From NCBI RefSeq assembly GCF_018861315.1, contig NZ_JAHLDL010000002.1:176479-240478 (forward strand): a stretch of 64,000 bases of DNA, in the 5' to 3' direction. Every line of letters starts with the position of its first letter. Positions within the stretch are counted from its first letter, which is position 1. The position numbers were made by a program, and so were the translations under genes. Below the pieces are notes generated by a model that was not told the DNA's origin, ran no database searches, and worked only from the letters and a program-made list of their open reading frames with translations. Of this stretch, positions 26,243-35,619 are shown in pieces. This DNA is from Clostridium bowmanii. Lineage in GTDB: Bacteria; Bacillota; Clostridia; Clostridiales; Clostridiaceae.

Positions 26243-26273
26243 AATCATATGTTTTGTATTAAAACATATGATT
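26243..26273. promoter_or_regulatory. Perfect 13-bp inverted repeat, likely LsrR operator
   Basis: AATCATATGTTTT and AAAACATATGATT are separated by GTATT. It is 114 bp upstream of lsrR and about 290 bp upstream of lsrA, in the divergent promoter region. Perfect symmetry and position fit a repressor site serving lsrR and perhaps lsrA by looping. No other perfect repeat of this size is in the interval. Confidence 0.65.
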
Positions 26274-26463
26274 TATATATTGATAGTATAACAATTTGAT
26301 TATTCAATGTCAACATAGGAATTAATGGAATAAAAATTGTTTATTTTTAATACTATAATACTACATAATATTTAAATGTAAAGGTTTTTTCATTAATATA
26401 CTAAGAATATTGAGCAATATATAAAATTAAATAAAATAAACTAAAAAAATTATTTCTAGGTAG

Positions 26464-26495
26464 TTGACAAAACATGTTAAATATTTTATTATAAT
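26464..26495 (+). promoter_or_regulatory. lsrA promoter
   Basis: Consensus TTGACA (26464-26469) with TATTAT 17 bases later (26487-26492); TATAAT overlaps at 26490-26495 with a 20-base gap. Start expected near 26500, about 60 bases before the lsrA ATG. Confidence 0.75.
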
Positions 26496-26560
26496 AAAAA
26501 CAGAACAAAAATCACTAGTACATATCAAATGAAACTGAATCTGATTATGGGGGCTAGATT

Positions 26561-28093
26561 ATGGTGAAGAATGTTTTAGAAAAAATAACAATAGATCCCA
26601 AGCATACACTTCTTTCCGTCCGTGGTATTCATAAATCGTTTGCTAAGAACCAGGTGCTTAAAGGAATTGACCTGGATGTCAGTGCAGGTGAAGTATTAGC
26701 TCTTATTGGAGGTAACGGTGCGGGGAAGAGTACTTTAGTAAAAATTATAATGTGTATTTATAAGCAAGATGTCGGTGATATTTACGTTGGTGGTAAAAAA
26801 GTTACAATTTCCAAACCTGTAGACGCAATGGATTTAGGAATGTATCTTGTACCGCAGGAACCCATGCTTTTCCCAAATATGAGTGTAGAAGAGAATGTTG
26901 TAATTGGAATTAATGAAAATCCAGGTGAATTACACAGACGTCTTGCAAATTTACTGAAACAGCTTGGCTGGGACATGGATTTAGATAGGAAGGCTTTGAC
27001 ATTATCCATTGCAGAACAACAGTTAGTAGAATTACTACGTGGGCTACTACGGAATGCTAAGATATTGATTTTGGATGAACCAACTAGTGCATTGACATTT
27101 GATGAAGTAGAGTCTTTATTTAAAATTATAGAGGATCTTAAAAAGAAAAATATCGGTATCATCTATATTACACATCGTCTTGCTGAGGTATTTACGATTG
27201 GTACAAGCGTTGCGATAATGAGAGATGGTATTATAACACTTAATGGACAGATTAAAGACTTTACCCTTGAGATGCTTGTGCAAGGTCTACTTCCTACTGA
27301 TATGAAGAAGGGGAAGAGCTTCAGGAGTAAAGCGCCGGATTATAAAAATCTGAAACCGATTTTTAGCTTGAAGAAATACTGTGGATATGGATTCAAGAAT
27401 ATTTCCTTTGATATATATCCAGGTGAAATCTTAGGACTGTCAGGTGTAGTAGGTGCTGGACGTACGGAGCTTGCAACCACAATTTTCGGTAAAGATGTGG
27501 TTCTTTCCGGGAATGCTTATCTTTCAGGAGAAGATATTACTGGAATGTCCACTGCCAATGTTATGGAAAAAGGTATAAATTATGTTCCGGAAGACAGACG
27601 ACAGGATGGCATCTTTAAAATAGGAGATATCACGATGAATACCACATGTGGATGTCTAAAGCATCTTGGTAAATTCTTTATGAACTATAAGGTGGAAAAA
27701 AAGATTACTGATCAATGTATATCTGATTTTCGTATTAAAGTAACGGGACAAGATCAATTAATAGGCAGTCTTTCAGGCGGTAATCAGCAGAAGGTTGTAA
27801 TTGCCAGAACACTTGCAACACATCCAAAACTGATTATAATGGATGAGCCTACACGTGGGATTGATGCTTCAGCCCGTGGTGATATATATGCTATTATAAA
27901 TCATTTGAAGGAACAGGGATTTTCCTTTTTACTAATTTCGTCCGATATGGAAGAAATTATAGAACTATCAGACCGTGCAGTGACAATGTTTCAGGGACAT
28001 ATCAATCACACCTTTCAAAAGGCGGACATCAATCAGAATAATTTGATGAGTGCTGCGTTTGGTGTTTATCAGGTAAAAAAGGATGGTGAATAA
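26561..28093 (+). CDS. lsrA: AI-2 ABC importer, ATP-binding subunit
   Basis: 510-residue double ATPase of the sugar-type ABC family. The first cassette has Walker A GGNGAGKSTLVK and ILILDEPTSALT, with a variant signature (LSIAEQQLVELLRG). The second has ALSGVVGAGRTELAT-type degenerate Walker A, SLSGGNQQKVVIARTLA signature and IIMDEPTRGID. It energises uptake through LsrC/LsrD. RBS GGGGGC lies upstream of the ATG. First gene of lsrACDBF, overlapping lsrC by 11 bases. Confidence 0.93.
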   Translation: MVKNVLEKITIDPKHTLLSVRGIHKSFAKNQVLKGIDLDVSAGEVLALIGGNGAGKSTLVKIIMCIYKQDVGDIYVGGKKVTISKPVDAMDLGMYLVPQEPMLFPNMSVEENVVIGINENPGELHRRLANLLKQLGWDMDLDRKALTLSIAEQQLVELLRGLLRNAKILILDEPTSALTFDEVESLFKIIEDLKKKNIGIIYITHRLAEVFTIGTSVAIMRDGIITLNGQIKDFTLEMLVQGLLPTDMKKGKSFRSKAPDYKNLKPIFSLKKYCGYGFKNISFDIYPGEILGLSGVVGAGRTELATTIFGKDVVLSGNAYLSGEDITGMSTANVMEKGINYVPEDRRQDGIFKIGDITMNTTCGCLKHLGKFFMNYKVEKKITDQCISDFRIKVTGQDQLIGSLSGGNQQKVVIARTLATHPKLIIMDEPTRGIDASARGDIYAIINHLKEQGFSFLLISSDMEEIIELSDRAVTMFQGHINHTFQKADINQNNLMSAAFGVYQVKKDGE

Positions 28094-29114
28094 AAGCATG
28101 GGCTTCATGAAAAGGTTGTCAAAGCGTAGAGAGTTCTCCTCCATTATTTTTTTACTTGCGTTGTATTCAATTGTTGGAATTGTAAATCCTAAATTTCTGG
28201 CAGCAGCTAATATTATGCTCTGCTTAAATGGCGCTACGGTTTTTACAATCTGTGCGGTTGGTATGGCATTTGTTATCTACACTGGAGAGATTGATGCATC
28301 TATTGGCGCCACTTTAGGGCTGTCAGCTGCAGTGGTTGCATCTATTATGAGGGATGGAGGATCATTGCCATTGGCGGTGGTGGCTGCTGTTTGCATTGGC
28401 CTCATTATCGGTTTTATAAATGGGGTAGGTGTAGGAATTCTTAAGGTTCCTTCCATTATAATGACAATCGGCATTAGTGGTATCGTACGAGGTATTTCTT
28501 ATGTATATACCGGTGGTGCTTGGGTTGAAAACGTTCCTAGCAGTTTTAAGAAAATTTCCCAGAAGGGTATGGGAGGATTATCATGGCTATATATATGCTC
28601 AATCGTTATCATGATTCTAATTCACTTCTATTTAATGAAAACAAAGCGCGGTCGATATTTTCAAGCGGTTGGCGATAATGAGGAGGGGGCTGTTCATATA
28701 GGGCTTCCAGTATATAAAACTAAGATAATCAGCTTCATTTTATGTTCGGTGTGTGCAGCTATTGCTTCTATTATTTTTGTAAGCCGTATCGGGTTTGTTA
28801 CACCTACATCTGGAAATGGTTATGAAATGAAAGCCATTGCTGCTTGCGTTATCGGAGGTATTAGTCTTTCTGGTGGTATCGGAAATATGATCGGTGCTAC
28901 ATTTGGTGCTTTAATAATGGCATCCATCAGTCGTATTCTCGTATTCATAGGGTTCTCTTCGAACTATGATAATACAATTACAGGAATACTACTAATTACA
29001 ATCGTTGTTATAGATGCAGTGGTGCAGAAACGTAATACGGAAAAGGCAAGACGTGTACGTCTTGCAGCCAGAACGGAAACAATAGTAGAAAATAAAATGG
29101 AAGGGGGGAGCTAG
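28083..29114 (+). CDS. lsrC: AI-2 ABC importer, permease
   Basis: 343-residue inner-membrane permease of the BPD_transp_2 (ribose/AI-2) family with about ten hydrophobic segments. The typical AFVIYTGEIDASIGATLGLSA start and the cytoplasmic-loop region AIAACVIGGISLSGGIGN are present. The ATG overlaps the end of lsrA and has AAAAAAGG upstream. The last ~30 residues are charged and cytosolic. Partner of LsrD. Confidence 0.92.
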   Translation: MVNKSMGFMKRLSKRREFSSIIFLLALYSIVGIVNPKFLAAANIMLCLNGATVFTICAVGMAFVIYTGEIDASIGATLGLSAAVVASIMRDGGSLPLAVVAAVCIGLIIGFINGVGVGILKVPSIIMTIGISGIVRGISYVYTGGAWVENVPSSFKKISQKGMGGLSWLYICSIVIMILIHFYLMKTKRGRYFQAVGDNEEGAVHIGLPVYKTKIISFILCSVCAAIASIIFVSRIGFVTPTSGNGYEMKAIAACVIGGISLSGGIGNMIGATFGALIMASISRILVFIGFSSNYDNTITGILLITIVVIDAVVQKRNTEKARRVRLAARTETIVENKMEGGS

Positions 29115-29116
29115 AA

Positions 29117-30136
29117 ATGAAACGAATGTTAAAAGGAAGCTGTTCAAAATTTAAGTTTCGTTGGGAATATTTCCTGTTTTTATTCCTTATTGCAGAAGTG
29201 GCTTTGTTTGGTAATTTGAACCCGAATTTTTTAAAACCTCGTGTTTTATTCGGCAGTGTAAATGACTTTATTTCAATTGGTGTCATAGCCATTTTTATGT
29301 GCTTTGTGTTTATTACAGGTGGCATTGACCTTCAAGCAGGTTCAATTGTAGGCTTAACATCAATCATAATTGGTGTACTTTGGAAGAGTGCTGGGATTGA
29401 TATATATTTAGCTTGCCTGATAGCTACGATTATTGGCGCTTTATGTGGTGCATTAAGTGGATTTTTTATAGCATTTACTGGTGTGCAGCCCATGGTAGTT
29501 ACTTTAGGAGGGTCATTTCTATTTTCAGGACTCGCTATTGCAGTATCAAATATGTCGAATACGGCCGCTTATCTTGGTATCAGCGGATTTCCTAAATACT
29601 TCACAGGCTTTACAAAGGCACGTTTTTTCGGAGTGGTGCCGGTACAGTTTTTTATCTTACTTGTGCTTGTTATTATCGCATATGTCATTCTCCATCGTAC
29701 AAAATATGGGAGAAAAGTATTCCTTTGTGGGATTAACAGAAATGCAGCAGAATTTTCGGGTATCAACACAAGATTGGTTATTATGAGCACATATATTTTC
29801 TCAGGTATGGCAGCTTCCTTTGCAGGTATCATAATGACAAGTTACCTTGGCTCATCTAAATCTGATTTTGGAAGTGACTTGACTATGCCACTTATTACAG
29901 CTGTAGTACTTGGTGGTGCATCTACCTTAGGTGGAAAAGGAAGTGTAGTTGGTACTGCATTAGCAGCTATTGTAATTGGCATTCTAAGATTTGGTCTTTC
30001 AATGGTTGGTTTGTCAAATCAGTACCTAGATATCCCGGTTGGCATTATGTTGGTAGTTGTTGTTGCGGTAAGCACTGCATCTAAAAATCAAAAGATTTAT
30101 GCATTTATGCATCGTCATTTAGCTTTTAAACACTAA
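29117..30136 (+). CDS. lsrD: AI-2 ABC importer, second permease
   Basis: 339 residues, same family as lsrC: CFVFITGGIDLQAGSIVGL near residue 65, GRKVFLCGINRNAAEFSGI in the middle, TAVVLGGASTLGGKGSVVGT near residue 265, and multiple membrane spans. GGAAGGGGGG lies just before the ATG; only two bases separate it from lsrC, so translation is coupled. Confidence 0.92.
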   Translation: MKRMLKGSCSKFKFRWEYFLFLFLIAEVALFGNLNPNFLKPRVLFGSVNDFISIGVIAIFMCFVFITGGIDLQAGSIVGLTSIIIGVLWKSAGIDIYLACLIATIIGALCGALSGFFIAFTGVQPMVVTLGGSFLFSGLAIAVSNMSNTAAYLGISGFPKYFTGFTKARFFGVVPVQFFILLVLVIIAYVILHRTKYGRKVFLCGINRNAAEFSGINTRLVIMSTYIFSGMAASFAGIIMTSYLGSSKSDFGSDLTMPLITAVVLGGASTLGGKGSVVGTALAAIVIGILRFGLSMVGLSNQYLDIPVGIMLVVVVAVSTASKNQKIYAFMHRHLAFKH

Positions 30137-30243
30137 TTAAGTATAAACAAACATTTATGTTTTTAATAGTAATATTATGTGTGTATTCAGGCGGATGTAT
30201 CTACGTCTGCATAAATAAATTAATAGAAATAGGGGGAATTAAT

Positions 30244-31341
30244 ATGAAAAAAGCTCTTGTATTGACTCTTAGTTTTGCTATGCTTCTTACGACCCTAGTT
30301 GGCTGCAGTTCATCAAAAACAACAACTGCTCCAGCAACTGATACTACTAAAGCTAGTGATATTACAATAACATTCATTCCAAAGCTCACTGGTAACGCAT
30401 TCTTTGAATCTGCTAACAAAGGTGCGCAGAAGTATGCTAAGAAATGGGGTTTCAAGGTTGATTACGAAGGTGATGCTACTGCATCCGCAGCTGCACAAGT
30501 AGCTGTAATTAATAAGGCAGTTGAAAAAGGTACCAATGGTATTTGCTTATCATCTGTAGATGCTGCCGGCGTTAAAGATGCTCTAAAAGCTGCAGCGGCT
30601 GCCGGTGTTACTGTAACTACATGGGACTCAGATGTAGATTCAACCGTTCGTAAAATTATGGTTTCCCAAGGCACTCCGAAACAGTTAGGAGAGATGTTAG
30701 TTCAGATGAGTTACGATTCGTTAAAAGACCGTGGCAAAAATCCGGATGTAGATGCTATAAAATATTGTTGGCATTATTCAAATGCATCTGTTACTGATCA
30801 AAACTCTTGGCAGGTAGAAGGGGAAAAATACATTAAACAGAAATATCCTAAATGGGTAAATGTTGCACCAAGTAACTATTATTCTAATCAGGATGCTGAG
30901 CAAGCTATCTCTGTTGGAGAATCTATACTTGCGGCACATTCTGACATTGATTTAGTGATTTGCAATGACTCTACTTCACTTCCTGGTCAGGCACAGGCAG
31001 CACAGAACAAAGGACTTAAAGCTAAAGATGTTACTATAACTGGTTTTGCTTCACCTAACTCCATGAAACAGTATATAAAGGATGGTATTCTTACTCGTTG
31101 GGGACTTTGGGATTGTGGAGTTCAAGGTGGTATGGGTTGTTATATTGCAAACTACTTAGCTAGTGGAAATAAAGTAAAAGTTGGTGATAAGATTAATATA
31201 CCTGATATCGGTACGGTTGAAGTTATGCCGAATAGTGTACTTGATCCAGCAGCAAGTGATGCTGATACATCTTCGGGAGTTGTATTACTACCTGAAAGAA
31301 CTGTATTCACAAAGGATAACATGGATAATTTCGACTTTTAG
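30244..31341 (+). CDS. lsrB: AI-2 binding lipoprotein
   Basis: Signal peptide with lipobox LVGC (MKKALVLTLSFAMLLTTLVGC), then a periplasmic-binding-protein-like fold of the sugar/AI-2 group: FIPKLTGNAFFESANKGAQ, VTTWDSDVDS, SVTDQNSWQ and GFASPNSM. The Asp of TWDSD, the DQ pair and the PNS turn fall where LsrB contacts AI-2 in the enteric proteins, in line with true LsrB rather than a ribose receptor. The longer frame from 30157 lacks an RBS; the ATG at 30244 follows AGGGGGAA. 365 residues, anchored outside the membrane. Confidence 0.9.
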   Translation: MKKALVLTLSFAMLLTTLVGCSSSKTTTAPATDTTKASDITITFIPKLTGNAFFESANKGAQKYAKKWGFKVDYEGDATASAAAQVAVINKAVEKGTNGICLSSVDAAGVKDALKAAAAAGVTVTTWDSDVDSTVRKIMVSQGTPKQLGEMLVQMSYDSLKDRGKNPDVDAIKYCWHYSNASVTDQNSWQVEGEKYIKQKYPKWVNVAPSNYYSNQDAEQAISVGESILAAHSDIDLVICNDSTSLPGQAQAAQNKGLKAKDVTITGFASPNSMKQYIKDGILTRWGLWDCGVQGGMGCYIANYLASGNKVKVGDKINIPDIGTVEVMPNSVLDPAASDADTSSGVVLLPERTVFTKDNMDNFDF

Positions 31342-31401
31342 TTTATTGTCTATGCATAATCACTTAAACAGATTTTGTAATTGATATTTATTATGAATCA
31401 T

Positions 31402-31441
31402 ACCTTTTGTGTTCCTTTCAGATACAGGGAGCACAAAGGGT
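31402..31441 (+). promoter_or_regulatory. Hairpin between lsrB and lsrF
   Basis: CCTTTTGTGTTCCT pairs with AGGGAGCACAAAGGG (a few mismatches) but lacks a T run. Likely an mRNA-stabilising or partially terminating structure that keeps lsrB transcript abundant relative to lsrF. Confidence 0.5.
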
Positions 31442-31570
31442 TATAATGAAAATTGTGACATTAAAAAGAGTATTTAAAAATTTCTTAAAAAATAGAGTAG
31501 TATGATGGTTTAAATTTAGTAATATACATCGCATGGATTAAATTACATAACTTTAAGGAGGATGAGCATT

Positions 31571-32455
31571 ATGGCTGATAAAGACGGTTTCAAAGTTGCA
31601 AAAGATTATCAAATTGAAGTTCCATTTGCAAATAACAGTAAAAGCTTCTATGTGAAGGGAGCAAATAACTTGGATTGGGGTATGAAGAAACATCTTGCTA
31701 ACATTTTCGATGCAAAAAGTGGTAACACTGTAATGTTTGCATTTGATCACGGATATTTCATGGGTTCCGTAGCAGGACTAGAGAGAATGGATTTATTGAT
31801 TCCTATACTTGCGCCTCATATTGATGTGATGATGTGCACTAGGGGCGCACTTCGTACATGTGTACCTCCAATTGGTAATAAAGCAGTTGTGCTACGTGTT
31901 TCATCGGGTTCATCCATGTTAAACGATGACTTGTCTCATGAAATAGTTGCTGTTAATATCGAAGATGCGATTCGCTGTAATGCAGATTGTATGGCTGTGC
32001 AAGCATTTATTGGTGCAGACGGTCAGTTGGAAAGTATACGTAACTTATCTAATGTGATTAATGAAGGTCTTCGTTACAGCATTCCTACCATGGGTGTTGT
32101 CGCAGTAGGCAAGGATATGGAACGTACTGACCGTTATTTCAAACTTGCTACACGTACTTTGGCTGAAATTGGTGTCAATATTGTTAAGACATATTATTGT
32201 GAAAATTTCGAAGAAGTTGTAGCGGCATGTCCAGTACCAATTGTTGTAGCAGGAGGACAAAAACTGCCTGAAGATGAGGCTCTTACAATGGCATACCGAG
32301 CAATTAGTGCAGGTGCTCATGGACTTGATATGGGACGTAACATATTCCAAAGTAAACAACCAGTGTCAATGGCAGAATCAATTCGTTTGATCGTCCACCA
32401 CAAAGCAACTGATAAAGAGGCTTATGAGTTCTATCAGGACTCTATTCATAAATAA
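31571..32455 (+). CDS. lsrF: 3-hydroxy-2,4-pentadione-5-phosphate thiolase
   Basis: Class I aldolase-fold enzyme that ends AI-2 catabolism, releasing acetyl-CoA and dihydroxyacetone phosphate. Family marks: MFAFDHGYFMGSVAGLE, ADCMAVQAFIGADGQ, IGVNIVKTYYCENFEEVV (Schiff-base Lys) and AGGQKLPEDEALTMAYRAI. The ATG at 31571 has AAGGAGG nine bases upstream; an in-frame ATG at 31562 lies only one base from the same Shine-Dalgarno and is rejected. 294 residues. Last gene of the operon. Confidence 0.92.
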   Translation: MADKDGFKVAKDYQIEVPFANNSKSFYVKGANNLDWGMKKHLANIFDAKSGNTVMFAFDHGYFMGSVAGLERMDLLIPILAPHIDVMMCTRGALRTCVPPIGNKAVVLRVSSGSSMLNDDLSHEIVAVNIEDAIRCNADCMAVQAFIGADGQLESIRNLSNVINEGLRYSIPTMGVVAVGKDMERTDRYFKLATRTLAEIGVNIVKTYYCENFEEVVAACPVPIVVAGGQKLPEDEALTMAYRAISAGAHGLDMGRNIFQSKQPVSMAESIRLIVHHKATDKEAYEFYQDSIHK

Positions 32456-32487
32456 AACATGATATGAAAAATGAACTAGTAAAAATA

Positions 32488-32525
32488 GACCACAGGATGG
32501 AGTTAATCCATTGTGTGGTTTTTTA
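32488..32525 (+). terminator. lsr operon terminator
   Basis: ACCACA..ATGGA pairs with TCCAT..TGTGGT, then TTTTTT. Follows lsrF by about 30 bases. Confidence 0.8.
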
Positions 32526-32545
32526 AAGAATAGGAGATATAATAC

Positions 32546-33168
32546 ATGAATATAGACTCAATTATTTTTGATTTAGATGGAACTCTATGGGATTCAACAG
32601 ATGGAATGCTAAGGGCTTGGGATATGGTTATTGATAGTAATAAAAAGGTTAGAGATCATCTAACACTCGAGGTGGTACATAGTGTTATGGGAATGTAGAT
32701 TCAGCAAATGGGTAATAGACTATTTCCATATTTAGAAAAATCTGAATGTATAGAATTCATGCTTGCGGTGAAGAAGCAAGGAAGTTACTCCTAAAAGAAG
32801 GCGGAATACTTTATTTACACCTAGAGGATGTTTTACAAACTCTATCACAGAATTATTCATTGTTTATAGTTAGTAACTGCCCAAAAGGCTATATAGAGGC
32901 CTTTCTACAATATCATAAGATTGGAAAGTATTTTAAAGATATTGAATGTTCAGGTAATACTGGTTTAGCAAAAGGAAAAAATATTAAAATTATTATAAAG
33001 AAACATAAACTTAATTCTACAATTTATATTGGAGATGCTCAAACTGACTGTGATGCCGCCAAGTTTGCAGATATACCATTTGTATTTGCTAGTTATGGAT
33101 TTGGTAAAGTCGATAGTTATAATTATACCATTGAGAAAATAACGGATATATTTAAAATTTTAGACTAA
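32546..33168 (+). pseudogene. HAD hydrolase with a stop and a frameshift
   Basis: Begins well (TAGGAGA, ATG, SIIFDLDGTLWDST: HAD motif I) but reads TAG at codon 51 (32696-32698). It then shifts frame near 32760, where FMLACGEEARKLLLKEGG would continue. The 3' part (32746-33168) keeps IVSNCPKGY (motif II) and YIGDAQTDCDAAKFA (motif IV) to a normal end. The intact protein would be ~207 residues, a phosphoglycolate-phosphatase-like phosphatase. Two independent lesions make it non-functional. Its position behind the lsr terminator suggests no functional link. Confidence 0.88.
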
Positions 33169-33371
33169 TTATTTCTAATAAGTTGCTTAACTCATTAACC
33201 AATTGCATTATTTTGTTTTGCTTATAAGTTTTAGTAATCCATTTTTTAACATCTGATGATGTTTATTTACAATAATGGACTGATTCTTGTGACCAGTTAT
33301 CTCGATCTGTATAAAACAAGTTAACTTTTGCTCATGTGTTAAGGTTGCGGAACGCGACCACTCAAGTAAAA

Positions 33372-33608
33372 TTATATGCCAAGATTAGGTATGCAATCTT
33401 TACAAGAAGGTTTTCCTGTCATAACACTACTAGTAGGATAAAGTCTTTTTGTTTTGCGTTGCTCCGCCAACAATTTAGCCAATACAACCCTGATAGCAGA
33501 AGATTCAACTGTTGCAAATTCAGGATTTGCAAGATTTATTGATTCTATAGGATCTTTTGTAAAATTATACATTTCAAATTCATCAGGCACACAGTCATTC
33601 TCTTGCAA
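33372..33608 (-). pseudogene. C-terminal remnant of a sulfatase-like gene
   Basis: DEFEMYNFTKDPIESINLA followed by LAEQRKTKRLYPTS resembles the C-terminal tail of alkaline-phosphatase-superfamily sulfatases, where an ELYNLxxDPxExxNLA motif is standard. There is no catalytic part, ribosome site or upstream homology, so it is a relic. The family call rests on the short motif. Confidence 0.55.
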
Positions 33609-33657
33609 AGTATCGTAGATTAGTAGCTATATTTAAGTCAGCTAAATAATTTCAAGC

Positions 33658-33686
33658 AAGGCGATGACATCCATTCATCGCCTAAT
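33658..33686. repeat. GGCGATGAC hairpin repeat, copy 2
   Basis: GGCGATGA and TTCATCGCC flank a short loop; the flanks match the hairpin at 7464-7490 (AAGGCGATGAC shared). Possibly a terminator shared by descent. Confidence 0.55.
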
Positions 33687-33689
33687 TTA

Positions 33690-34163
33690 TTGTGGAAATT
33701 TTGCTCTCTGCAGTACTTTATAAACCTATCATAAATGGATATACAATTAAGGCAAAACACAAAATCTCCAGTAAAATAGATTTTTCCTTTTAATCCTTTT
33801 TAGTTACCGTGAATTTTATCATTTTTTGTAGTTTTAAATCTAAATTTACACTATTTTTGTAAAAAACAAAAAAAACTACATATTTCTTAACAAAAAAAGG
33901 AATTATAGTAGAAATGTAGAATATTACAAATAATGAAGTTTAAATATTAGTAGGAATATTCGAATAATGAGTTATTCAATAAATACGCTAGTATAAATAA
34001 GAGAATTTACTTTTGGCTTATGGCAATAAAATATTTTAAAAATGATTAGACAAAGGTGGAGTAATGAATAGCTATATTTCTTTTATTTATTTTAATTTAA
34101 AACAATTAAATTTATAAAATAATATATATTTTGAAATTAAATAATTTCAAAGGGAGATATAAT
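33690..34163. other. Intergenic region before the small-membrane-protein genes
   Basis: Very AT-rich, no gene or recognisable remnant. It should contain the promoter for the three genes that follow, perhaps for an alternative sigma factor, but I cannot name boxes with confidence. The preceding stretch 33169-33371 is likewise empty. Confidence 0.4.
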
Positions 34164-34457
34164 ATGAGGACACTTATGGAAGAATATATACTTGAGTTAT
34201 TTAAAAAGAAAGATAAAAACTTGACAGATGATGAAGTTTTCACAGAAATAGAAAAGAATAAAGAAGTTATAGAACCCAAAGAAGTTTATGAAGGAGTTAT
34301 TTATGAGGGAATTTTACGTTGGATAAGCGGAATATTAGTATGCTTTTGGGTTTCGGGGCTTATATTTAGCCTGGGTGGCAGTATGGTCCATATTTTACTT
34401 GTACTAGCCATAATACTATTTCTGGTGGATATGATTCTAGGAAAAAAATTAACATAG
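34164..34457 (+). CDS. Lmo0937-type small membrane protein with extra N-terminal domain
   Basis: 97 residues: a charged ~55-residue N-terminal segment (LFKKKDKNLTDDEVFTEIEKN) followed by two membrane helices in the Lmo0937 pattern, LRWISGILVCFWVSGLIF then HILLVLAIILFLVDMILG. AAAGGGAGAT precedes the ATG. It heads a run of three genes (with 34548 and 34743), spacing 90 and 42 bases. The C-terminal half is clearly paralogous to the next gene. Such proteins are often induced by stress in Firmicutes; exact role unknown. Confidence 0.8.
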   Translation: MRTLMEEYILELFKKKDKNLTDDEVFTEIEKNKEVIEPKEVYEGVIYEGILRWISGILVCFWVSGLIFSLGGSMVHILLVLAIILFLVDMILGKKLT

Positions 34458-34547
34458 AAAATATTATACTAAGAATAATTGCCTGGTTAATGTAATTTAT
34501 TAAGGAAAAGACATCTAAATACTATCAGATTAAAGGAGGTGATATAT

Positions 34548-34700
34548 ATGGGATTTTTGCGTTGGATCGTAGGAATAATGATAATTTTCTGGGTGTTAGG
34601 GCTCGTACTTAATATTGGCGGCGGAATGATACACACATTACTTGTCATTGCTGTAATTATATTCATTTTTGATTTTGTTGGTGGAAGAAGAAGACACTAG
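34548..34700 (+). CDS. Lmo0937 family small membrane protein, 50 aa
   Basis: Sequence runs MGFLRWIVGIMIIFWVLGLV, a glycine turn (NIGGGMIH), then a second helix and a GGRRRH tail. AAAGGAGGTGA sits eight bases upstream, an excellent ribosome site. Two-helix hairpin integral membrane protein. Middle gene of the trio; paralogue of the C-terminal half of 34164-34457. Confidence 0.85.
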   Translation: MGFLRWIVGIMIIFWVLGLVLNIGGGMIHTLLVIAVIIFIFDFVGGRRRH

Positions 34701-34742
34701 AAAGTTTAGGAGATAGCAAAAAAATAAAAGGAGGTATTAGAA

Positions 34743-35030
34743 ATGGAAAAAAGAGATTTGTATTTAGAAAAAATTAAGGCGCAGTTAGAACAATATAGTG
34801 CTAAAATATCGGAGATGCATGGTAAAGCTACTGAGATCAATGTTGACATGAAATTGGAATATCTTAAACAGGTGGAGATGCTTGAAGGTAAAAGGGATGG
34901 ATTGAAGAAAAAATACGAACAACTTAGTAAAGCCAGTGAAAGCTCATGGAAAGATATGAAAGAAGGAACTGAGAATGCTTGGAATGAGCTTAAGGATTCT
35001 GTTGCTAAAGCAACAAATCATTTTAAATAA
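34743..35030 (+). CDS. Coiled-coil protein, 95 aa
   Basis: Soluble helical protein with heptad-like pattern in residues 1-70 (LEKIKAQLEQYSAKISEMHG, EMLEGKRDGLKKKYEQL) and a tail SWKDMKEGTENAWNELKDS typical of stress-related coiled-coil proteins near small envelope genes. AAAGGAGG precedes the ATG. Last gene of the trio; the terminator follows at 35111. Peripheral membrane or periplasmic-face scaffolding with the two small membrane proteins is inference. Confidence 0.8.
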   Translation: MEKRDLYLEKIKAQLEQYSAKISEMHGKATEINVDMKLEYLKQVEMLEGKRDGLKKKYEQLSKASESSWKDMKEGTENAWNELKDSVAKATNHFK

Positions 35031-35110
35031 TTCATATGTATAATATTAACAAATTTTACCGAGGTGCAGTTGCCTTAGTGGCCGCTTGCTACTATACTGT
35101 GCATTTCAAT

Positions 35111-35167
35111 AAATTTAGCTACAGCATTTTTATAATTGAAATTTATAATTGCTGTAGCTAAATTTTT
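35111..35167 (+). terminator. Terminator of the three-gene stress-type cluster
   Basis: Long stem AAATTTAGCTACAGCA against TGCTGTAGCTAAATTT, inner AT-rich arms also pair, then T run. Confidence 0.9.
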
Positions 35168-35357
35168 CAATTTCTTGTATGCATTTTTAACTGCGTCAAC
35201 CTTCAAAATATTGCAATGGACAACTTATTGTTTGCTAAAAACTAAACGAAATTAGATGATATCCATGATGCATAATGATAACTTAAGAAGACAACAACTG
35301 TACAGGCATTATTAAACGTACTAAGCATCTGGGGCACTCTTCATGTGCTCCAAAATA

Positions 35358-35390
35358 AAGGGCTCTAGCAGCTTTGCTAGAACCCTTTTT
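35358..35390 (+). terminator. Orphan terminator
   Basis: AAGGGCTCTAGCA pairs with TGCTAGAACCCTT, then TTTTT. No intact gene lies upstream within 300 bp (the coiled-coil gene has its own terminator), so this is a leftover or ends an unrecognised short RNA. Confidence 0.8.
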
Positions 35391-35433
35391 AGGTGTATTA
35401 AACCCATCACTAACCCCAATAATCCCATTGTAA

Positions 35434-35562
35434 CTAACCTCAGGTCAGAAAAACGATTGTACGCAAGGTAGAGAGCTTCTAAAAGAAATGGTGGAGAAAT
35501 CAGAACACAAGATAGAAATTCTCATAGGAAGTGGCATAAATTCAAGAAATATTGATTCCTGA
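35434..35562 (+). pseudogene. Remnant of a CutC-family gene
   Basis: A 42-codon open stretch LTSGQKNDCTQGRELLKEM then KIEILIGSGINSRNI and a stop. It matches the late part of CutC TIM barrels (RVLTSG...G...LL, then IMPGGGV..ENI). No start codon or N-terminal two thirds. A fossil. Confidence 0.65.
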
Positions 35563-35619
35563 GAAGGTATATGCTATCGTTAATGGATAGAATGAATGGT
35601 AACTAGGGAGGATGATGGT

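Noticed and set aside
33372..33608. Real gene on the minus strand.
   Set aside because: No ribosome site and no catalytic domain; only the tail of a sulfatase-like protein is left.
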